A stretch of DNA of 64,000 nucleotides from Pelomonas paludis (GTDB lineage Bacteria > Pseudomonadota > Gammaproteobacteria > Burkholderiales > Burkholderiaceae_C), in assembly GCF_039872745.1 (NCBI RefSeq), contig NZ_JBDPZD010000006.1, forward strand, positions 62,001-126,000, read 5' to 3'. A program made the position numbers and the translations under genes. The notes beneath the pieces are model-generated. The model did not search any database, had not been told where the DNA came from, and saw only the letters and a program-made list of their open reading frames with translations. Of the stretch, positions 28,566-37,225 are shown in pieces. Within the stretch, counting starts at the first letter, position 1. Every line of letters begins with the position of its first letter.

Positions 28566-29900
28566 ATGGGACTGAATGCGTCGGCAAAGAAGTCGGGGGC
28601 TCGCTGGTGGGGCAGCTCTCGGGCGGTGGAAAGTGCCGAACTGGTTGAAGGCCTGAACGCTGCTTCGCGCGGCGACCTGTCGCAAAGCCTGGACAGTCAC
28701 GATGGGCGGGGCCTGATTGAGCGCTTCAACGCCATGTGCGCCTCGTTGTCCGGGCGCGTGGGCCAGATCCGCAACAACGCCAGCATCGTGGCCATGGCTG
28801 GCGAGTCGCTGGCCGACGATGTGCGCCACCTCGACGAGCGCACCCAGGAGCAAGCGCGCCAGCTCGACCAGGCCTGGAGTCAGGTGCAGCAGCTGGGCGA
28901 CAGCATGCAAACGGCTGCGCAACGCGCCGATTCGGCCCACAAGGTGTCGTCCCGCGTGCGCGAAGCGGCCGAGTCCGGCGCGGCGCTGATGCAAGAGGCG
29001 GTGACCCAGGTGCGCCAGATCGAGGCCAGCTCGCGCGAGATGAGCGACGTCATCGCCGTCATCGACAGCATCGCCTTTCAGACCAACATCCTGGCCCTCA
29101 ATGCGGCCGTTGAAGCCGCGCGCGCGGGCGAGCAAGGGCGGGGCTTTGCCGTGGTGGCGTCCGAGGTCCGCTCGCTCGCGCAGCGCAGCGCCGAGTCGGC
29201 CGCCCAGGTCAAGCGTTTGATTGCCCGTTCCGCCGAGCAGGTGGACCTGGGCGTGCGCGGCATCGAAACCCTGGGCCAAACGCTCAGCAACATCGTCGAT
29301 GGCGTGCGCGACCTGTCCACCGACATGGGTGAGATGGCCACCGCCAGTGCGGGCCAGGCCCAAAGCCTGAACCGCATCGCCCAGGCCGTTCAAGGCGCCA
29401 ACGACCTGACCCAGCGCAATGCCGAGATGGTGGCTGCCTCGGCCCGCGCGGCGCGTGAACTGCACGCGCGCACCGACGAACTCACGGCAGCCGCCCAGCG
29501 CCTGCGCCTGCGCCAGGGCAGCGCGGACGAGGCGCGTCAGATGGTCGAGCGGGCGGTTGCCCTGATCAAGCGTTCGGGACTCGCTGCTGCGGTGCCGCGC
29601 CTGGTGGACAAGTCCGGCGAGTTCTTCGACCGCGACATGTACATCTTCATCTTCGACCGCAGCGGCATCTTCACCGCCTTCGGCCCCAACCCCAGCTTCC
29701 ATGGCGGGCACCTGCGCCAGGTCAGTGGCCTGCAGTGGGAGCACCTGCTGCGCGACGGCTTTGCCTGTACCGACCAAGGCGGCGGCTGGGTGGACTACCA
29801 GACCGTGCGGCCCGGGACGGGCGAGGTGCTGGAGAAGGTGTCCTTCGTCCGCCCGCTGCCCGGCGATCTCCTGATCGGCTGCGGCGTCTACAAGCTCTGA
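28566..29900 (+). CDS. Soluble methyl-accepting protein with C-terminal Cache domain
   Basis: A 444-residue receptor with no transmembrane helix. ATG 28566 is chosen for its GGAG box 5 bases upstream. A HAMP-like N-terminus is followed by the signalling domain (about residues 70-310), with hairpin tip FQTNILALNAAVEAARAGEQGRG. The C-terminal 115 residues (about 325-444) form a single Cache-like sensor: DMYIFIFDRSGIFTAFG, GWVDYQTVRPGTGEVLEKVSFV and a final GCGVYKL. Sensor-after-signal order is the reverse of normal receptors. It follows the pil-chp genes and could feed ChpA or another array. Its 3' end overlaps the convergent photolyase by 13 bases. Confidence 0.88.
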   Translation: MGLNASAKKSGARWWGSSRAVESAELVEGLNAASRGDLSQSLDSHDGRGLIERFNAMCASLSGRVGQIRNNASIVAMAGESLADDVRHLDERTQEQARQLDQAWSQVQQLGDSMQTAAQRADSAHKVSSRVREAAESGAALMQEAVTQVRQIEASSREMSDVIAVIDSIAFQTNILALNAAVEAARAGEQGRGFAVVASEVRSLAQRSAESAAQVKRLIARSAEQVDLGVRGIETLGQTLSNIVDGVRDLSTDMGEMATASAGQAQSLNRIAQAVQGANDLTQRNAEMVAASARAARELHARTDELTAAAQRLRLRQGSADEARQMVERAVALIKRSGLAAAVPRLVDKSGEFFDRDMYIFIFDRSGIFTAFGPNPSFHGGHLRQVSGLQWEHLLRDGFACTDQGGGWVDYQTVRPGTGEVLEKVSFVRPLPGDLLIGCGVYKL

Positions 29901-31234
29901 TCTTTTTTGACCACGGCAAAGCGCGCCAGCGTGCGCTCGCGCGCGGCTGCGTGGTCGACGATGGGCGCCGGGCCGCCATGCAGCCAGGGCTCGTGGATCT
30001 GCTTGGCGTCCAGGTGTGAGAGCTCGGGGCAGTAGCGTTTGATGAAGCGGCCCTCGGGGTCGAACTTCTGGCTCTGCGTGACCGGGTTGAAGATGCGGAA
30101 CCAGGGCTGGGCATCGCAGCCCGTGGACGCCGCCCACTGCCAGCCGCCGTTGTTGGCCGCCAGATCGAAGTCCAGCAGCAGCTGGGCAAACCAGGCCTCG
30201 CCGCGCCGCCAGTCGATGCCGAGATCCTTGGTCAAGAAGCTGGCCGTCACCATGCGCAGGCGGTTGTGCATATAGCCCGTCTGCGCGAGCTGGCGCATGC
30301 CGGCATCCACCAGCGGGTAGCCAGTCTCGCCCCGGCACCAGGCCTCGAAGAAGGCCTCGTTGTCGTCCCAGCTGACGGCGCTGTACTCGGGCTTGAAGGG
30401 CAGGCGTGCGGCGTGCGGGAAGTGGTGCAGCAGCTGGTGATAGAAGTCGCGCCAGATCAGCTCGGACAGCCAGGTTTGCGCGCCGCCTGAGCTGTGCGAC
30501 TGCGCCAGCCGCACCAGCTCCCGCACCGACACCGTGCCAAAGCGCAGGTGCACGCCCAGGTAGCTGGGGCCCTTGATGCCGGGGAAGTCGCGCGTCTCGT
30601 CGTAGCGGTCCATGCGGGGCAGAAAGTCAGCCAGCAGGGCTTGGGCGCCGGCCTCGCCCCGGCCCACGGCGGGGCTCAAGTCGCTGGCCTCAAAGCCCAG
30701 GTCGGCCAGGCTGGGCAGGGCGTCCTGGCCGCGCACCAGGCGTTCGGCCCGCACCACGCGCTCGGCCACGTCCTGCGGGCGCAGCCGCTGCAGCCAGGCG
30801 CGCTTGTAGGGCGTGAAGACGGTGTAGGGCCGCCCGGCAGCGGTCAGCACCTCGGCGCGCTCCAGCACCACGTGGTCCTTGCAGGTGTGCAGCGGGCAGG
30901 GCAGGGCGGCCGCCACCTCGGCGTCGCGCGCCAGGGCGGCTGGGTCGTCGTCGTGGCTGGCGTGCACGGCGTCCACGCCCAGTTCGCGTGCCAGGGCCGG
31001 GATGATCTGGCGCGGGTCGCCCACCCGCACCAGCAGGCCGGCGCGGGCATGCAGGTCGGCCACGGCGGCGTGGATGAAGTCCACCCGCCGGTCCTGCCTG
31101 GGCAGGGGCGCGAGGATGGTGGTGTCGAAGACAAACACCGTCCAGACGCGCTCGGCCTCCGCCGTGGCGGCGGCCAGGGCCGCCGAGTCATGCAGCCGCA
31201 AGTCGCGGCGCAGCCATACCAATGCAGTGCTCAT
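29888..31234 (-). CDS. phrB: Deoxyribodipyrimidine photolyase (cryptochrome/photolyase family)
   Basis: A 448-residue FAD enzyme that repairs cyclobutane pyrimidine dimers with light energy. The start ATG 31234 (MSTALVWLRRDLRLHD) matches the conserved beginning of class I photolyases; a TTG six codons upstream is unlikely. An N-terminal antenna domain occupies about residues 1-130. The FAD-binding domain has ELIWRDFYHQLL, WCRGETGYPLVDAGMRQL, MHNRLRM, and the STGCDAQPWFRIFNP segment. The CPD-type (rather than 6-4) call rests on these motifs. Divergent from yqgE with a 31-base spacer. Confidence 0.95.
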   Translation of the reverse strand: MSTALVWLRRDLRLHDSAALAAATAEAERVWTVFVFDTTILAPLPRQDRRVDFIHAAVADLHARAGLLVRVGDPRQIIPALARELGVDAVHASHDDDPAALARDAEVAAALPCPLHTCKDHVVLERAEVLTAAGRPYTVFTPYKRAWLQRLRPQDVAERVVRAERLVRGQDALPSLADLGFEASDLSPAVGRGEAGAQALLADFLPRMDRYDETRDFPGIKGPSYLGVHLRFGTVSVRELVRLAQSHSSGGAQTWLSELIWRDFYHQLLHHFPHAARLPFKPEYSAVSWDDNEAFFEAWCRGETGYPLVDAGMRQLAQTGYMHNRLRMVTASFLTKDLGIDWRRGEAWFAQLLLDFDLAANNGGWQWAASTGCDAQPWFRIFNPVTQSQKFDPEGRFIKRYCPELSHLDAKQIHEPWLHGGPAPIVDHAAARERTLARFAVVKKDQSL

Positions 31235-31253
31235 GCGGGAAGTGTCGGACAAC

Positions 31254-31259
31254 TAAAAT
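31254..31259 (+). promoter_or_regulatory. -10 box immediately upstream of yqgE
   Basis: TAAAAT ends 6 bases before the yqgE ATG (31266). If used, transcription would begin at or next to the start codon, giving a leaderless mRNA for the yqgE-ruvX-pyr operon. No strong -35 box is visible. Confidence 0.45.
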
Positions 31260-31265
31260 GCCCTC

Positions 31266-31844
31266 ATGCCCCCTGACCGCATCGTGCTGACCAACCAGTT
31301 CCTCATCGCCATGCCGGGCATGGCCGACGAGACCTTCGCGGGCACGGTGGTCTACCTTTGTGAGCACAACGAGAACGGGGCGCTGGGCCTCGTGATCAAC
31401 AAGCCGATCTCCATGACGCTGGGCGGCCTGTTCGAGAAGGTCGAACTCACGCCACCCGACGACGAGCGCTCGGCCGGCCCGGTCTTCTATGGCGGCCCGG
31501 TGCAGACCGACCGCGGCTTTGTGCTGCACGAGCCGCTAGATGCCAGTGGTGGCCACTACAACGCCACGCTGTCGGTGCCCGGTGGGCTGGAGATGACGAC
31601 CTCGCGCGATGTGCTCGAAGCCCTGTCCAGTGGCGCCGGCCCACGCCGTGTGCTGGTCACCCTGGGCTACAGCGGCTGGGCCGCCGGCCAGCTGGAAGAA
31701 GAGATCGGCCGCAATGGCTGGATCACCGTGGACGCCAGCCCGGACATCATCTTTGACACGCCGGTCGAGCAGCGCTACGAGCGTGCGCTGGCCTTGCTGG
31801 GCATCGACCCCCGCATGCTCAGCAGTGACGCGGGGCACGCATGA
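31266..31844 (+). CDS. yqgE: YqgE/AlgH family protein (DUF179)
   Basis: A 192-residue protein of the YqgE/AlgH family. It opens LTNQFLIAMPGMADETFAGTVVYLCEHN (recognisable by NQFLIAMPGM), continues with GALGLVINKP, the GGPVQTDRGFVLH segment and LGYSGWAAGQLEEEI, all family signatures. Biochemical function is not established; the name AlgH came from alginate regulation in Pseudomonas. It is the first gene of a coupled set yqgE-ruvX-pyrR-pyrB-pyrC', in which the yqgE stop overlaps ruvX by four bases. The same order is known from other beta- and gammaproteobacteria. Confidence 0.95.
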   Translation: MPPDRIVLTNQFLIAMPGMADETFAGTVVYLCEHNENGALGLVINKPISMTLGGLFEKVELTPPDDERSAGPVFYGGPVQTDRGFVLHEPLDASGGHYNATLSVPGGLEMTTSRDVLEALSSGAGPRRVLVTLGYSGWAAGQLEEEIGRNGWITVDASPDIIFDTPVEQRYERALALLGIDPRMLSSDAGHA

Positions 31845-32251
31845 AGCCTGTGGCAGGCTCCGCGGCGTCCCTTCAGTCCTTTCTTGCTTTTGACTTTGGC
31901 ACCCGCCGCATCGGCGTGGCCTCGGGCACGCGCCTGATGAGCGTGGTGGAGCCACGCGGCAGCCTGCGAGGCGGCGACGCGGCCTTCGATGACATCGCCC
32001 GCCTGGTGCGCGAATGGGAGCCGCAGGGCCTCGTCATCGGCGTGCCGCGCCACCCCGACGGCGCCCCGCACGAGATGACCGAGAAGGCCCAGCGCTTTGG
32101 CCGCCGCCTGGCCGGGCGCTTCCATCTGCCGGTGTTCGAGGTGGACGAGCGCTACACCTCGGTCGAGGCCGAGAGCCAGGGCGCCGATGACGTGGACGCC
32201 GGGGCCGCAACCCTGATCCTTGAACAGTTCCTGAGAGAGACAAGCTCATGA
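31841..32251 (+). CDS. ruvX: Holliday-junction resolvase-like RuvX (YqgF)
   Basis: A 136-residue RNase H-fold nuclease implicated in 16S rRNA 5'-end maturation. Motifs are FDFGTRRIGVASG with the first acidic residue, VIGVPRHPDG, VFEVDERYTSVEAE with a conserved Glu/Arg and DDVDAGAATLILEQFL with the last Asp. Slightly longer N-terminus than E. coli YqgF. Overlaps yqgE and pyrR by four bases each, so it is translated within the operon. Confidence 0.95.
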   Translation: MKPVAGSAASLQSFLAFDFGTRRIGVASGTRLMSVVEPRGSLRGGDAAFDDIARLVREWEPQGLVIGVPRHPDGAPHEMTEKAQRFGRRLAGRFHLPVFEVDERYTSVEAESQGADDVDAGAATLILEQFLRETSS

Positions 32252-32763
32252 ATGAATTGCTACTCGACGCCGAGGCCCTGTACCTCGACCTGCGTCGCGG
32301 GGTGGAGCGCCTGCTTCAGCCCGATATGGCCCTGGTGGGCGTCTGGAGCGGCGGCGCCTGGCTGGCCGAGCGCCTGGCGCTTGACCTCAACCTTGGCGTG
32401 GCCGGCGTCATCTCCAGCAGCCTGCACCGCGACGACTTCGGCTCGCGCGGCATGGTGCATGGCAGCGACCCCACGCGCCTGCCCTTCGAGGTCGAGGGCC
32501 GGCCCATCCTGCTGATCGACGACGTGCTCTACACCGGCCGCACCACGCGCGCCGTCATCAACGAGCTGTTCGACTTCGGCCGCCCGGCCAGCGTGCAACT
32601 GGCCGTGCTGGTGGACCGAGGCGGGCGCCAGCTGCCCATCGAGCCGGCCTTCTCGGCCGCGCGCGTCAGCCTGGCGCCGGGCGTGAGCCTGCGGCTGGAG
32701 AAGACCGAGCAAGGCCGCTTCGGCTTCCACCTCAAGACCCGGGAGAGCGCTGATGCTGAGTAA
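32248..32763 (+). CDS. pyrR: PyrR phosphoribosyltransferase (pyrimidine operon regulator/uracil PRTase)
   Basis: A 171-residue type I phosphoribosyltransferase. The PRPP loop is ILLIDDVLYTGRTTRAV, with the flexible SSLHRDDF and GVWSGGAWLAERLA segments of PyrR. In Gram-positive bacteria PyrR attenuates pyr transcription by binding RNA; in proteobacteria it sits before pyrB and may have mainly enzymatic or regulatory roles. I see no clear pyr attenuator upstream because the gene overlaps ruvX. Its 3' end overlaps pyrB by 11 bases. Confidence 0.93.
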   Translation: MNELLLDAEALYLDLRRGVERLLQPDMALVGVWSGGAWLAERLALDLNLGVAGVISSSLHRDDFGSRGMVHGSDPTRLPFEVEGRPILLIDDVLYTGRTTRAVINELFDFGRPASVQLAVLVDRGGRQLPIEPAFSAARVSLAPGVSLRLEKTEQGRFGFHLKTRESADAE

Positions 32764-33715
32764 ACGCAACCCGCAGCTGAACAAGCACGGCGAGCTCATC
32801 CACCTGCTCTCCATCGAGGGCCTGCCGCCGACGGTCATCACCCACATCCTCGACACCGCGAGCAGCTTTCTCTCGGTGAACGACCGCGAGGTCAAGAAGG
32901 TGCCGCTGCTGCGCGGCAAGTCGGTGTTCAACCTGTTCTTCGAGAACAGCACCCGCACCCGCACCACCTTCGAGATCGCCGCCAAGCGGCTCTCGGCCGA
33001 TGTGCTCAACCTCGACATCGCGCGCTCCAGCACGGCCAAGGGCGAGACCCTGCTCGACACCGTCGCCAATCTCAGCGCCATGCACGCCGACATGTTCGTC
33101 GTGCGGCACAGCGAGAGCGGCGCGCCCTACCTCATCGCCCAGCACTGCGCCCCGCACGTGCACGTCGTCAACGCCGGTGACGGCCGCCACGCGCACCCCA
33201 CGCAGGGCTTGCTGGACATGTACACCATCCGCCACTTCAAGGGCGACTTCCGCAACTTGACCGTGGCCATCGTGGGCGACATCGTCCACTCGCGCGTGGC
33301 GCGCAGCGACATCCATGCGCTGAACATCCTCGGCGTGCCCGAGATTCGCGCCGTCGGCCCCAAGACCCTGGTGCCGGGCGACCTGCGCGAGATGGGCGTG
33401 CGCGTCTGCCACGACATGGCCGAGGGCGTGCGAGATGCCGACGTCATCATCATGCTGCGCCTGCAGAACGAGCGCATGAGCGGCGCGATGCTCCCAAGCA
33501 GTGGCGAGTTCTTCAAAGCCTTCGGCCTCACGCCCGAGAAGCTGCAGCTCGCCAAGCCCGATGCCATCGTCATGCACCCCGGGCCCATCAACCGGGGCGT
33601 GGAGATCGACTCCACCGTGGCCGACGGCGCGCAGAGCGTGATCCTGCCGCAGGTCAGTTTCGGCATCGCCGTCCGCATGGCTGTCATGGCAATCCTGGCT
33701 GGAAACGACGCATGA
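32753..33715 (+). CDS. pyrB: Aspartate carbamoyltransferase catalytic subunit PyrB
   Basis: A 320-residue enzyme that condenses carbamoyl phosphate and aspartate in pyrimidine synthesis. The carbamoyl-phosphate motif FENSTRTRTTFE and the STAKGETLLDT, HPTQGLLDMYT and MHPGPINRGVE motifs are all present. Length and the following pyrC' gene fit the class A aspartate transcarbamoylase of Pseudomonas type, where a non-catalytic dihydroorotase-like partner is required for assembly. Overlaps both neighbours. Confidence 0.98.
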   Translation: MLSKRNPQLNKHGELIHLLSIEGLPPTVITHILDTASSFLSVNDREVKKVPLLRGKSVFNLFFENSTRTRTTFEIAAKRLSADVLNLDIARSSTAKGETLLDTVANLSAMHADMFVVRHSESGAPYLIAQHCAPHVHVVNAGDGRHAHPTQGLLDMYTIRHFKGDFRNLTVAIVGDIVHSRVARSDIHALNILGVPEIRAVGPKTLVPGDLREMGVRVCHDMAEGVRDADVIIMLRLQNERMSGAMLPSSGEFFKAFGLTPEKLQLAKPDAIVMHPGPINRGVEIDSTVADGAQSVILPQVSFGIAVRMAVMAILAGNDA

Positions 33716-35016
33716 AGATCCTCATCAAGAACGGCCGGCTGATCGACCCCGCCACCGGCCTCGACAAGGGCGGTGACCTCGCCATCGCCAACGGCCGCAT
33801 CGTCGGCCTGGGTGACGTGGGCGCCTTCGAGCCTGATCGCGTGATCGACGCTGCGGGCCTGGTCGTGGCGCCGGGCCTTGTCGACCTGGCGGCGCGCCTG
33901 CGCGAGCCAGGGCACGAGCACGAAGGCCTGCTGGAGAGCGAGCTTGCGGCGGCAGCCGCTGGCGGCGTGACCAGCCTCGTGTGCCCGCCCGACACCGACC
34001 CTGTGCTCGACGAGCCGGGCCTCGTCGAGATGCTCAAGTTCCGCGCCCGCAAGCTGTCGCGCTGCCGGCTCTTCCCGCTCGGGGCGCTGACGCGCAATTT
34101 GGAAGGCAAGGCCCTGACCGAGATGGCCGAGCTGACCGAGGCCGGCTGCATCGGCTTCTCGCAGGCTGAGGTGCCCATCAAGGACACGCAGGTGCTGCTG
34201 CGCGCCTTCCAGTACGCGGCCACCTTTGGCTACACGGTGTGGCTGCGCCCGCAGGATGGCTTCCTCAGTGGCGGCGTGGCCGCCAGCGGCTCGGTGGCCA
34301 CGCGCCTGGGCCTCTCGGGCGTGCCGGCCATGGCCGAGACCCTGGCGCTGCAGACGGCCTTCGAGCTGGTGCGCGCCACCGGCGCCCGCCTGCACCTGTG
34401 CCGCCTGTCCAGCGCCAAGGGCGTGGAACTGGTGCGTGCCGCCAAGCTTGAGGGCCTGCCCATCACGGCCGATGTGTCCATCAACTCCCTGATGCTGACC
34501 GACCGCGACATCGGCTACTTCAACTCGGCCTTCCGCGTGACACCGGTGCTGCGCCAACCCAGTGACCGCGATGCCCTGCGCGCCGGCCTGGCCGACGGCA
34601 CGATTGACGCCTTGGTGAGCGACCACATGCCCGTCACGGCCGACGAGAAGACCCTGCCCTTCGCCGAGGCCACGCCTGGCGCCACGGGCCTGGAACTGCT
34701 GCTGGGCCTGGCCCTGCGCTGGGGCCAGGATGCTGGGCTCTCGCTCGCGCAGTCGCTCGCGGTGGTCACCGCCGCGCCGGTGCGCGTGCTGGGCCCTGCG
34801 CTGGGCTCGCTGGGCGAAAGCGCCGGCCGCCTGGTGGTGGGCGGCGTGGCCGATGTCTGCGTCTTCAACCCCAACGCGCCCTGGCAGGTGATGCCAGGCG
34901 AGCTGCGCAGCCAGAGCAAGCACACGCCCTTCGACTTCTCGATCAGCGGCGTCGAGCTGCCGGCCCGCGTGCGCTGCACCCTGGTGGCGGGGCAGGTGGC
35001 CTTCGACGCTGCCTGA
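33712..35016 (+). CDS. pyrX: Dihydroorotase-like non-catalytic partner PyrC' (PyrX)
   Basis: A 434-residue amidohydrolase-fold protein homologous to type I dihydroorotase but with lost metal ligands. The normal DxHxH motif reads DLAARLREPG, so H60 and H62 are Ala and Arg. The later His of the HxxHVS motif is Arg (HLCRLSS), the PHH pair is absent (VSINSLMLTD), while the final Asp survives (VSDHMP). It should not catalyse dihydroorotase activity. In Pseudomonas the equivalent pyrC' is needed to assemble PyrB into the active dodecamer; the four-base overlap with pyrB supports the same role. A separate active pyrC is expected elsewhere. Confidence 0.92.
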   Translation: MKILIKNGRLIDPATGLDKGGDLAIANGRIVGLGDVGAFEPDRVIDAAGLVVAPGLVDLAARLREPGHEHEGLLESELAAAAAGGVTSLVCPPDTDPVLDEPGLVEMLKFRARKLSRCRLFPLGALTRNLEGKALTEMAELTEAGCIGFSQAEVPIKDTQVLLRAFQYAATFGYTVWLRPQDGFLSGGVAASGSVATRLGLSGVPAMAETLALQTAFELVRATGARLHLCRLSSAKGVELVRAAKLEGLPITADVSINSLMLTDRDIGYFNSAFRVTPVLRQPSDRDALRAGLADGTIDALVSDHMPVTADEKTLPFAEATPGATGLELLLGLALRWGQDAGLSLAQSLAVVTAAPVRVLGPALGSLGESAGRLVVGGVADVCVFNPNAPWQVMPGELRSQSKHTPFDFSISGVELPARVRCTLVAGQVAFDAA

Positions 35017-35024
35017 CCGCGCCG

Positions 35025-35768
35025 ATGCGAGCCCTCGTCGGCGTCTGGCGCCTGCTGCGGCTGTTGCCGCACATTGCCGGTGGCCTCTGGATCGTGGCGC
35101 GGCGCTTCAAGCGCTGCAGCCCCGCCGAGCGCCACGCGCACATCCAGGCCTGGTCGCGGCAACTGCTGGTGATCTTTGGCGTTGAGCTGAGCGTGCAAGG
35201 CGCGGCGCCCGCCTCGCTGGCCGGCCACCTGGTGGTGGCCAATCACGTCTCCTGGCTCGACATCGCCGCCCTGCACGCCGTGCTGCCCCAGGTGCGCTTT
35301 GTCTCCAAAGCCGACGTCAAGCACTGGCCGGTGGTCGGGCTGCTGGTCGATGGCGCCGGCACGCTCTTCATCGAACGCGCCAGCAAGCGTGACGCGATGC
35401 GGGTCGTGCACCAGACCGCCGACGCCCTCAAGGCCGGCGATGCCGTCGCCGTCTTCCCCGAAGGAACCACCGGCCCCGGCCCCGAACTGCTGCCCTTTCA
35501 CGCCAACCTGCTGCAAGCGGCCGTGAGCATCGAAGCGCCGGTGCTGCCGGTGCTGCTGCGCTGGCACGAGCCCGGGCAGCGCTTCTCAACGGCCGCGCAG
35601 TTCGTCGGCGACACGACGCTGGCGCAAAGCCTGTGGCGGGTGGTGACGGCGCGGGGGCTGAGGGTGGTGGTCTCGGTGCTGCCGGCGGAAGCATCCGTCG
35701 GCCAGGAGCGCCGCGCCCTGGCGCAGGCGCTGGAGCTGCGCTTGCGCGAGGCACTGGTGTCCTCTTAG
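35025..35768 (+). CDS. 1-acylglycerol-3-phosphate acyltransferase family protein (PlsC-like)
   Basis: A 247-residue membrane-associated acyltransferase. The catalytic NHxxxxD motif is NHVSWLD, followed by FVSKADVKHWP, LFIERASKRDA and VAVFPEGTT, the family blocks in order. A hydrophobic/amphipathic N-terminus may bind the membrane. It could make phosphatidate or act on lysolipids such as ornithine lipid; the family cannot be narrowed from sequence alone. It starts 8 bases after pyrC' and probably shares that transcript. Its stop overlaps the convergent FAD-protein stop by four bases. Confidence 0.9.
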   Translation: MRALVGVWRLLRLLPHIAGGLWIVARRFKRCSPAERHAHIQAWSRQLLVIFGVELSVQGAAPASLAGHLVVANHVSWLDIAALHAVLPQVRFVSKADVKHWPVVGLLVDGAGTLFIERASKRDAMRVVHQTADALKAGDAVAVFPEGTTGPGPELLPFHANLLQAAVSIEAPVLPVLLRWHEPGQRFSTAAQFVGDTTLAQSLWRVVTARGLRVVVSVLPAEASVGQERRALAQALELRLREALVSS

Positions 35769-37225
35769 TCCGGCACCACGAAGGGCAACTGCAGGCCGCT
35801 GAGGCTGGTGCGCCAGGCCTGGTCGTCCTTGCTGAGGGTGACGAGTTGGCGGGCTGGGGCACCTTTGGGCCCGAAGCGCACGGCGAGGTGGTCGAAGTGG
35901 TGGTCCAGCACGCCATGCGGGTGCTGCACCTTGATTTCGAATCGGCGCCTGGAGCCAGGCTCGCGGGCGGCCACGGCATGGCCGCCCAGATGCCGCCGGT
36001 AGGCCATGCAGGCTGGCGTGATCGCGCCCCTTGCGACGCATTCCGCGATCAAATGGACCAGGAAACGGTTCAGCAGATAGGCCTTGCCGAAGTGCCGCTC
36101 CATCACGAAGTGATCGACGCGGCCGCTGCCACGCCTCAGGCAGGACTCGATGGCCTGCTGTACCAGGGTATCGCCCGCCAGCCGGCCTGCCATTCGTTGG
36201 CAGGCGGCATCGATGGTGATTGAGCGGGCGCTGTCCTGCGTCGGGTGCCAGGCCGCAACCAGCCGGTGTTGCTGCTCCAGCGCGCTGAGCGTGGGCAGTT
36301 CGGCGTCGAGCTTGGTTTGCAGCCCGGCGTGGTGCTGCCGCAGCGCCTGCCACATCTGCAATGGGTGATCGAAGGGGGTGAGCGCGCGCAGCACGTCTTG
36401 CAGGGCGCCATCGCCGCCGCCGAACACGCCTGTCGCCTCGTCGGCCGTCGAGGCGGCTTGCAAAGCATCCGGCTCAGTCCAAAAGCCTGGGCCGCTGACG
36501 CCCAAACCCTTTTTCAGCACGGGGTCGGTCAGCTCGACGCCTTCATGCCCCATGCCGCCGGCCAGGATGACGTAGTCGGCATCGAAGTAAACGGACTTGA
36601 GTTTGCCGAGCCAGATGTCTCCGTAGAGACCGAGTAGTGGCAAGTTCGGACGCTGCATGAAGGGCGCCGGGGCTGCGTGCTGCGCCCGCCAGTGCTGGAC
36701 AAAGGCCTGGACGTAGCGTGTCACCTCCGCAGGGTCGATACCGGTGAGCACCGCCGGGGGCCGGACCAGGCCCTGCAGCCAGGTCAGCATCTGGCTCGCG
36801 AAGGCCGACGCGGTCAGTGGGACGGCACTGGTCCAGGTGGGTGTGGCGGCCGGTGCGTGGGGCCAGTCAGTGCCTGTGGGCGGGTAGCTCTGGTCGCCGA
36901 AGAAGCTGGAGGGCCATTCGTACATGAAGGGACCCACATAACGCCAGGTGCAGGCCCGTTGGAGCGAGAGCGGTTTGGCATTGCGTTCCACCAGCAGGGT
37001 TTCGCAACCGGTATCGGCCAGCGCAGCGCCAGCGGCCACACCGGCGACGCCGGCGCCGACGATGAGCACGCGCCGGCACTCGGGCTCCTGCAGCAGCTCG
37101 CGCACCAGCAATTGCGCGCGCACCACCTGGTCGCGGATGCTGACGTTGCGCAGGTCGCTGGAGAGGTCGAACACGCGCGGCGCGCATTTGGCGGCCAGCA
37201 AGGCCAGGGTGGAGCCGGCGCTCAT
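35765..37225 (-). CDS. FAD/NAD(P)-binding protein of unknown function, coupled to a winged-helix gene
   Basis: A 486-residue soluble protein. A Rossmann motif VLIVGAGVAGVAAGAALA (G57, G59, G62) ends with an acidic residue (LLVERN, E80) typical of FAD ribose binding. A second dinucleotide-like loop VFGGGDGALQD lies near residues 267-277, as in two-domain flavoprotein oxidoreductases. Between them are unusual Trp/Pro-rich stretches (PFMYEWPSSFFGDQSYPP) and YVILAGGMGHEG. The last 180 residues are mixed helical with no match I recognise. Start ATG overlaps the stop of the 136-residue winged-helix gene (ATGA), so the two are probably made together. Substrate and purpose are unknown; the FAD call is inference from motifs. 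Confidence 0.75.
   Translation of the reverse strand: MSAGSTLALLAAKCAPRVFDLSSDLRNVSIRDQVVRAQLLVRELLQEPECRRVLIVGAGVAGVAAGAALADTGCETLLVERNAKPLSLQRACTWRYVGPFMYEWPSSFFGDQSYPPTGTDWPHAPAATPTWTSAVPLTASAFASQMLTWLQGLVRPPAVLTGIDPAEVTRYVQAFVQHWRAQHAAPAPFMQRPNLPLLGLYGDIWLGKLKSVYFDADYVILAGGMGHEGVELTDPVLKKGLGVSGPGFWTEPDALQAASTADEATGVFGGGDGALQDVLRALTPFDHPLQMWQALRQHHAGLQTKLDAELPTLSALEQQHRLVAAWHPTQDSARSITIDAACQRMAGRLAGDTLVQQAIESCLRRGSGRVDHFVMERHFGKAYLLNRFLVHLIAECVARGAITPACMAYRRHLGGHAVAAREPGSRRRFEIKVQHPHGVLDHHFDHLAVRFGPKGAPARQLVTLSKDDQAWRTSLSGLQLPFVVPD

Noticed and set aside
27195..30338. A minus-strand frame of over 1000 codons opposite the cyclase and receptor
   Set aside because: It runs antisense to well-defined GGDEF and MCP genes, with biased low-complexity composition and no recognisable fold.
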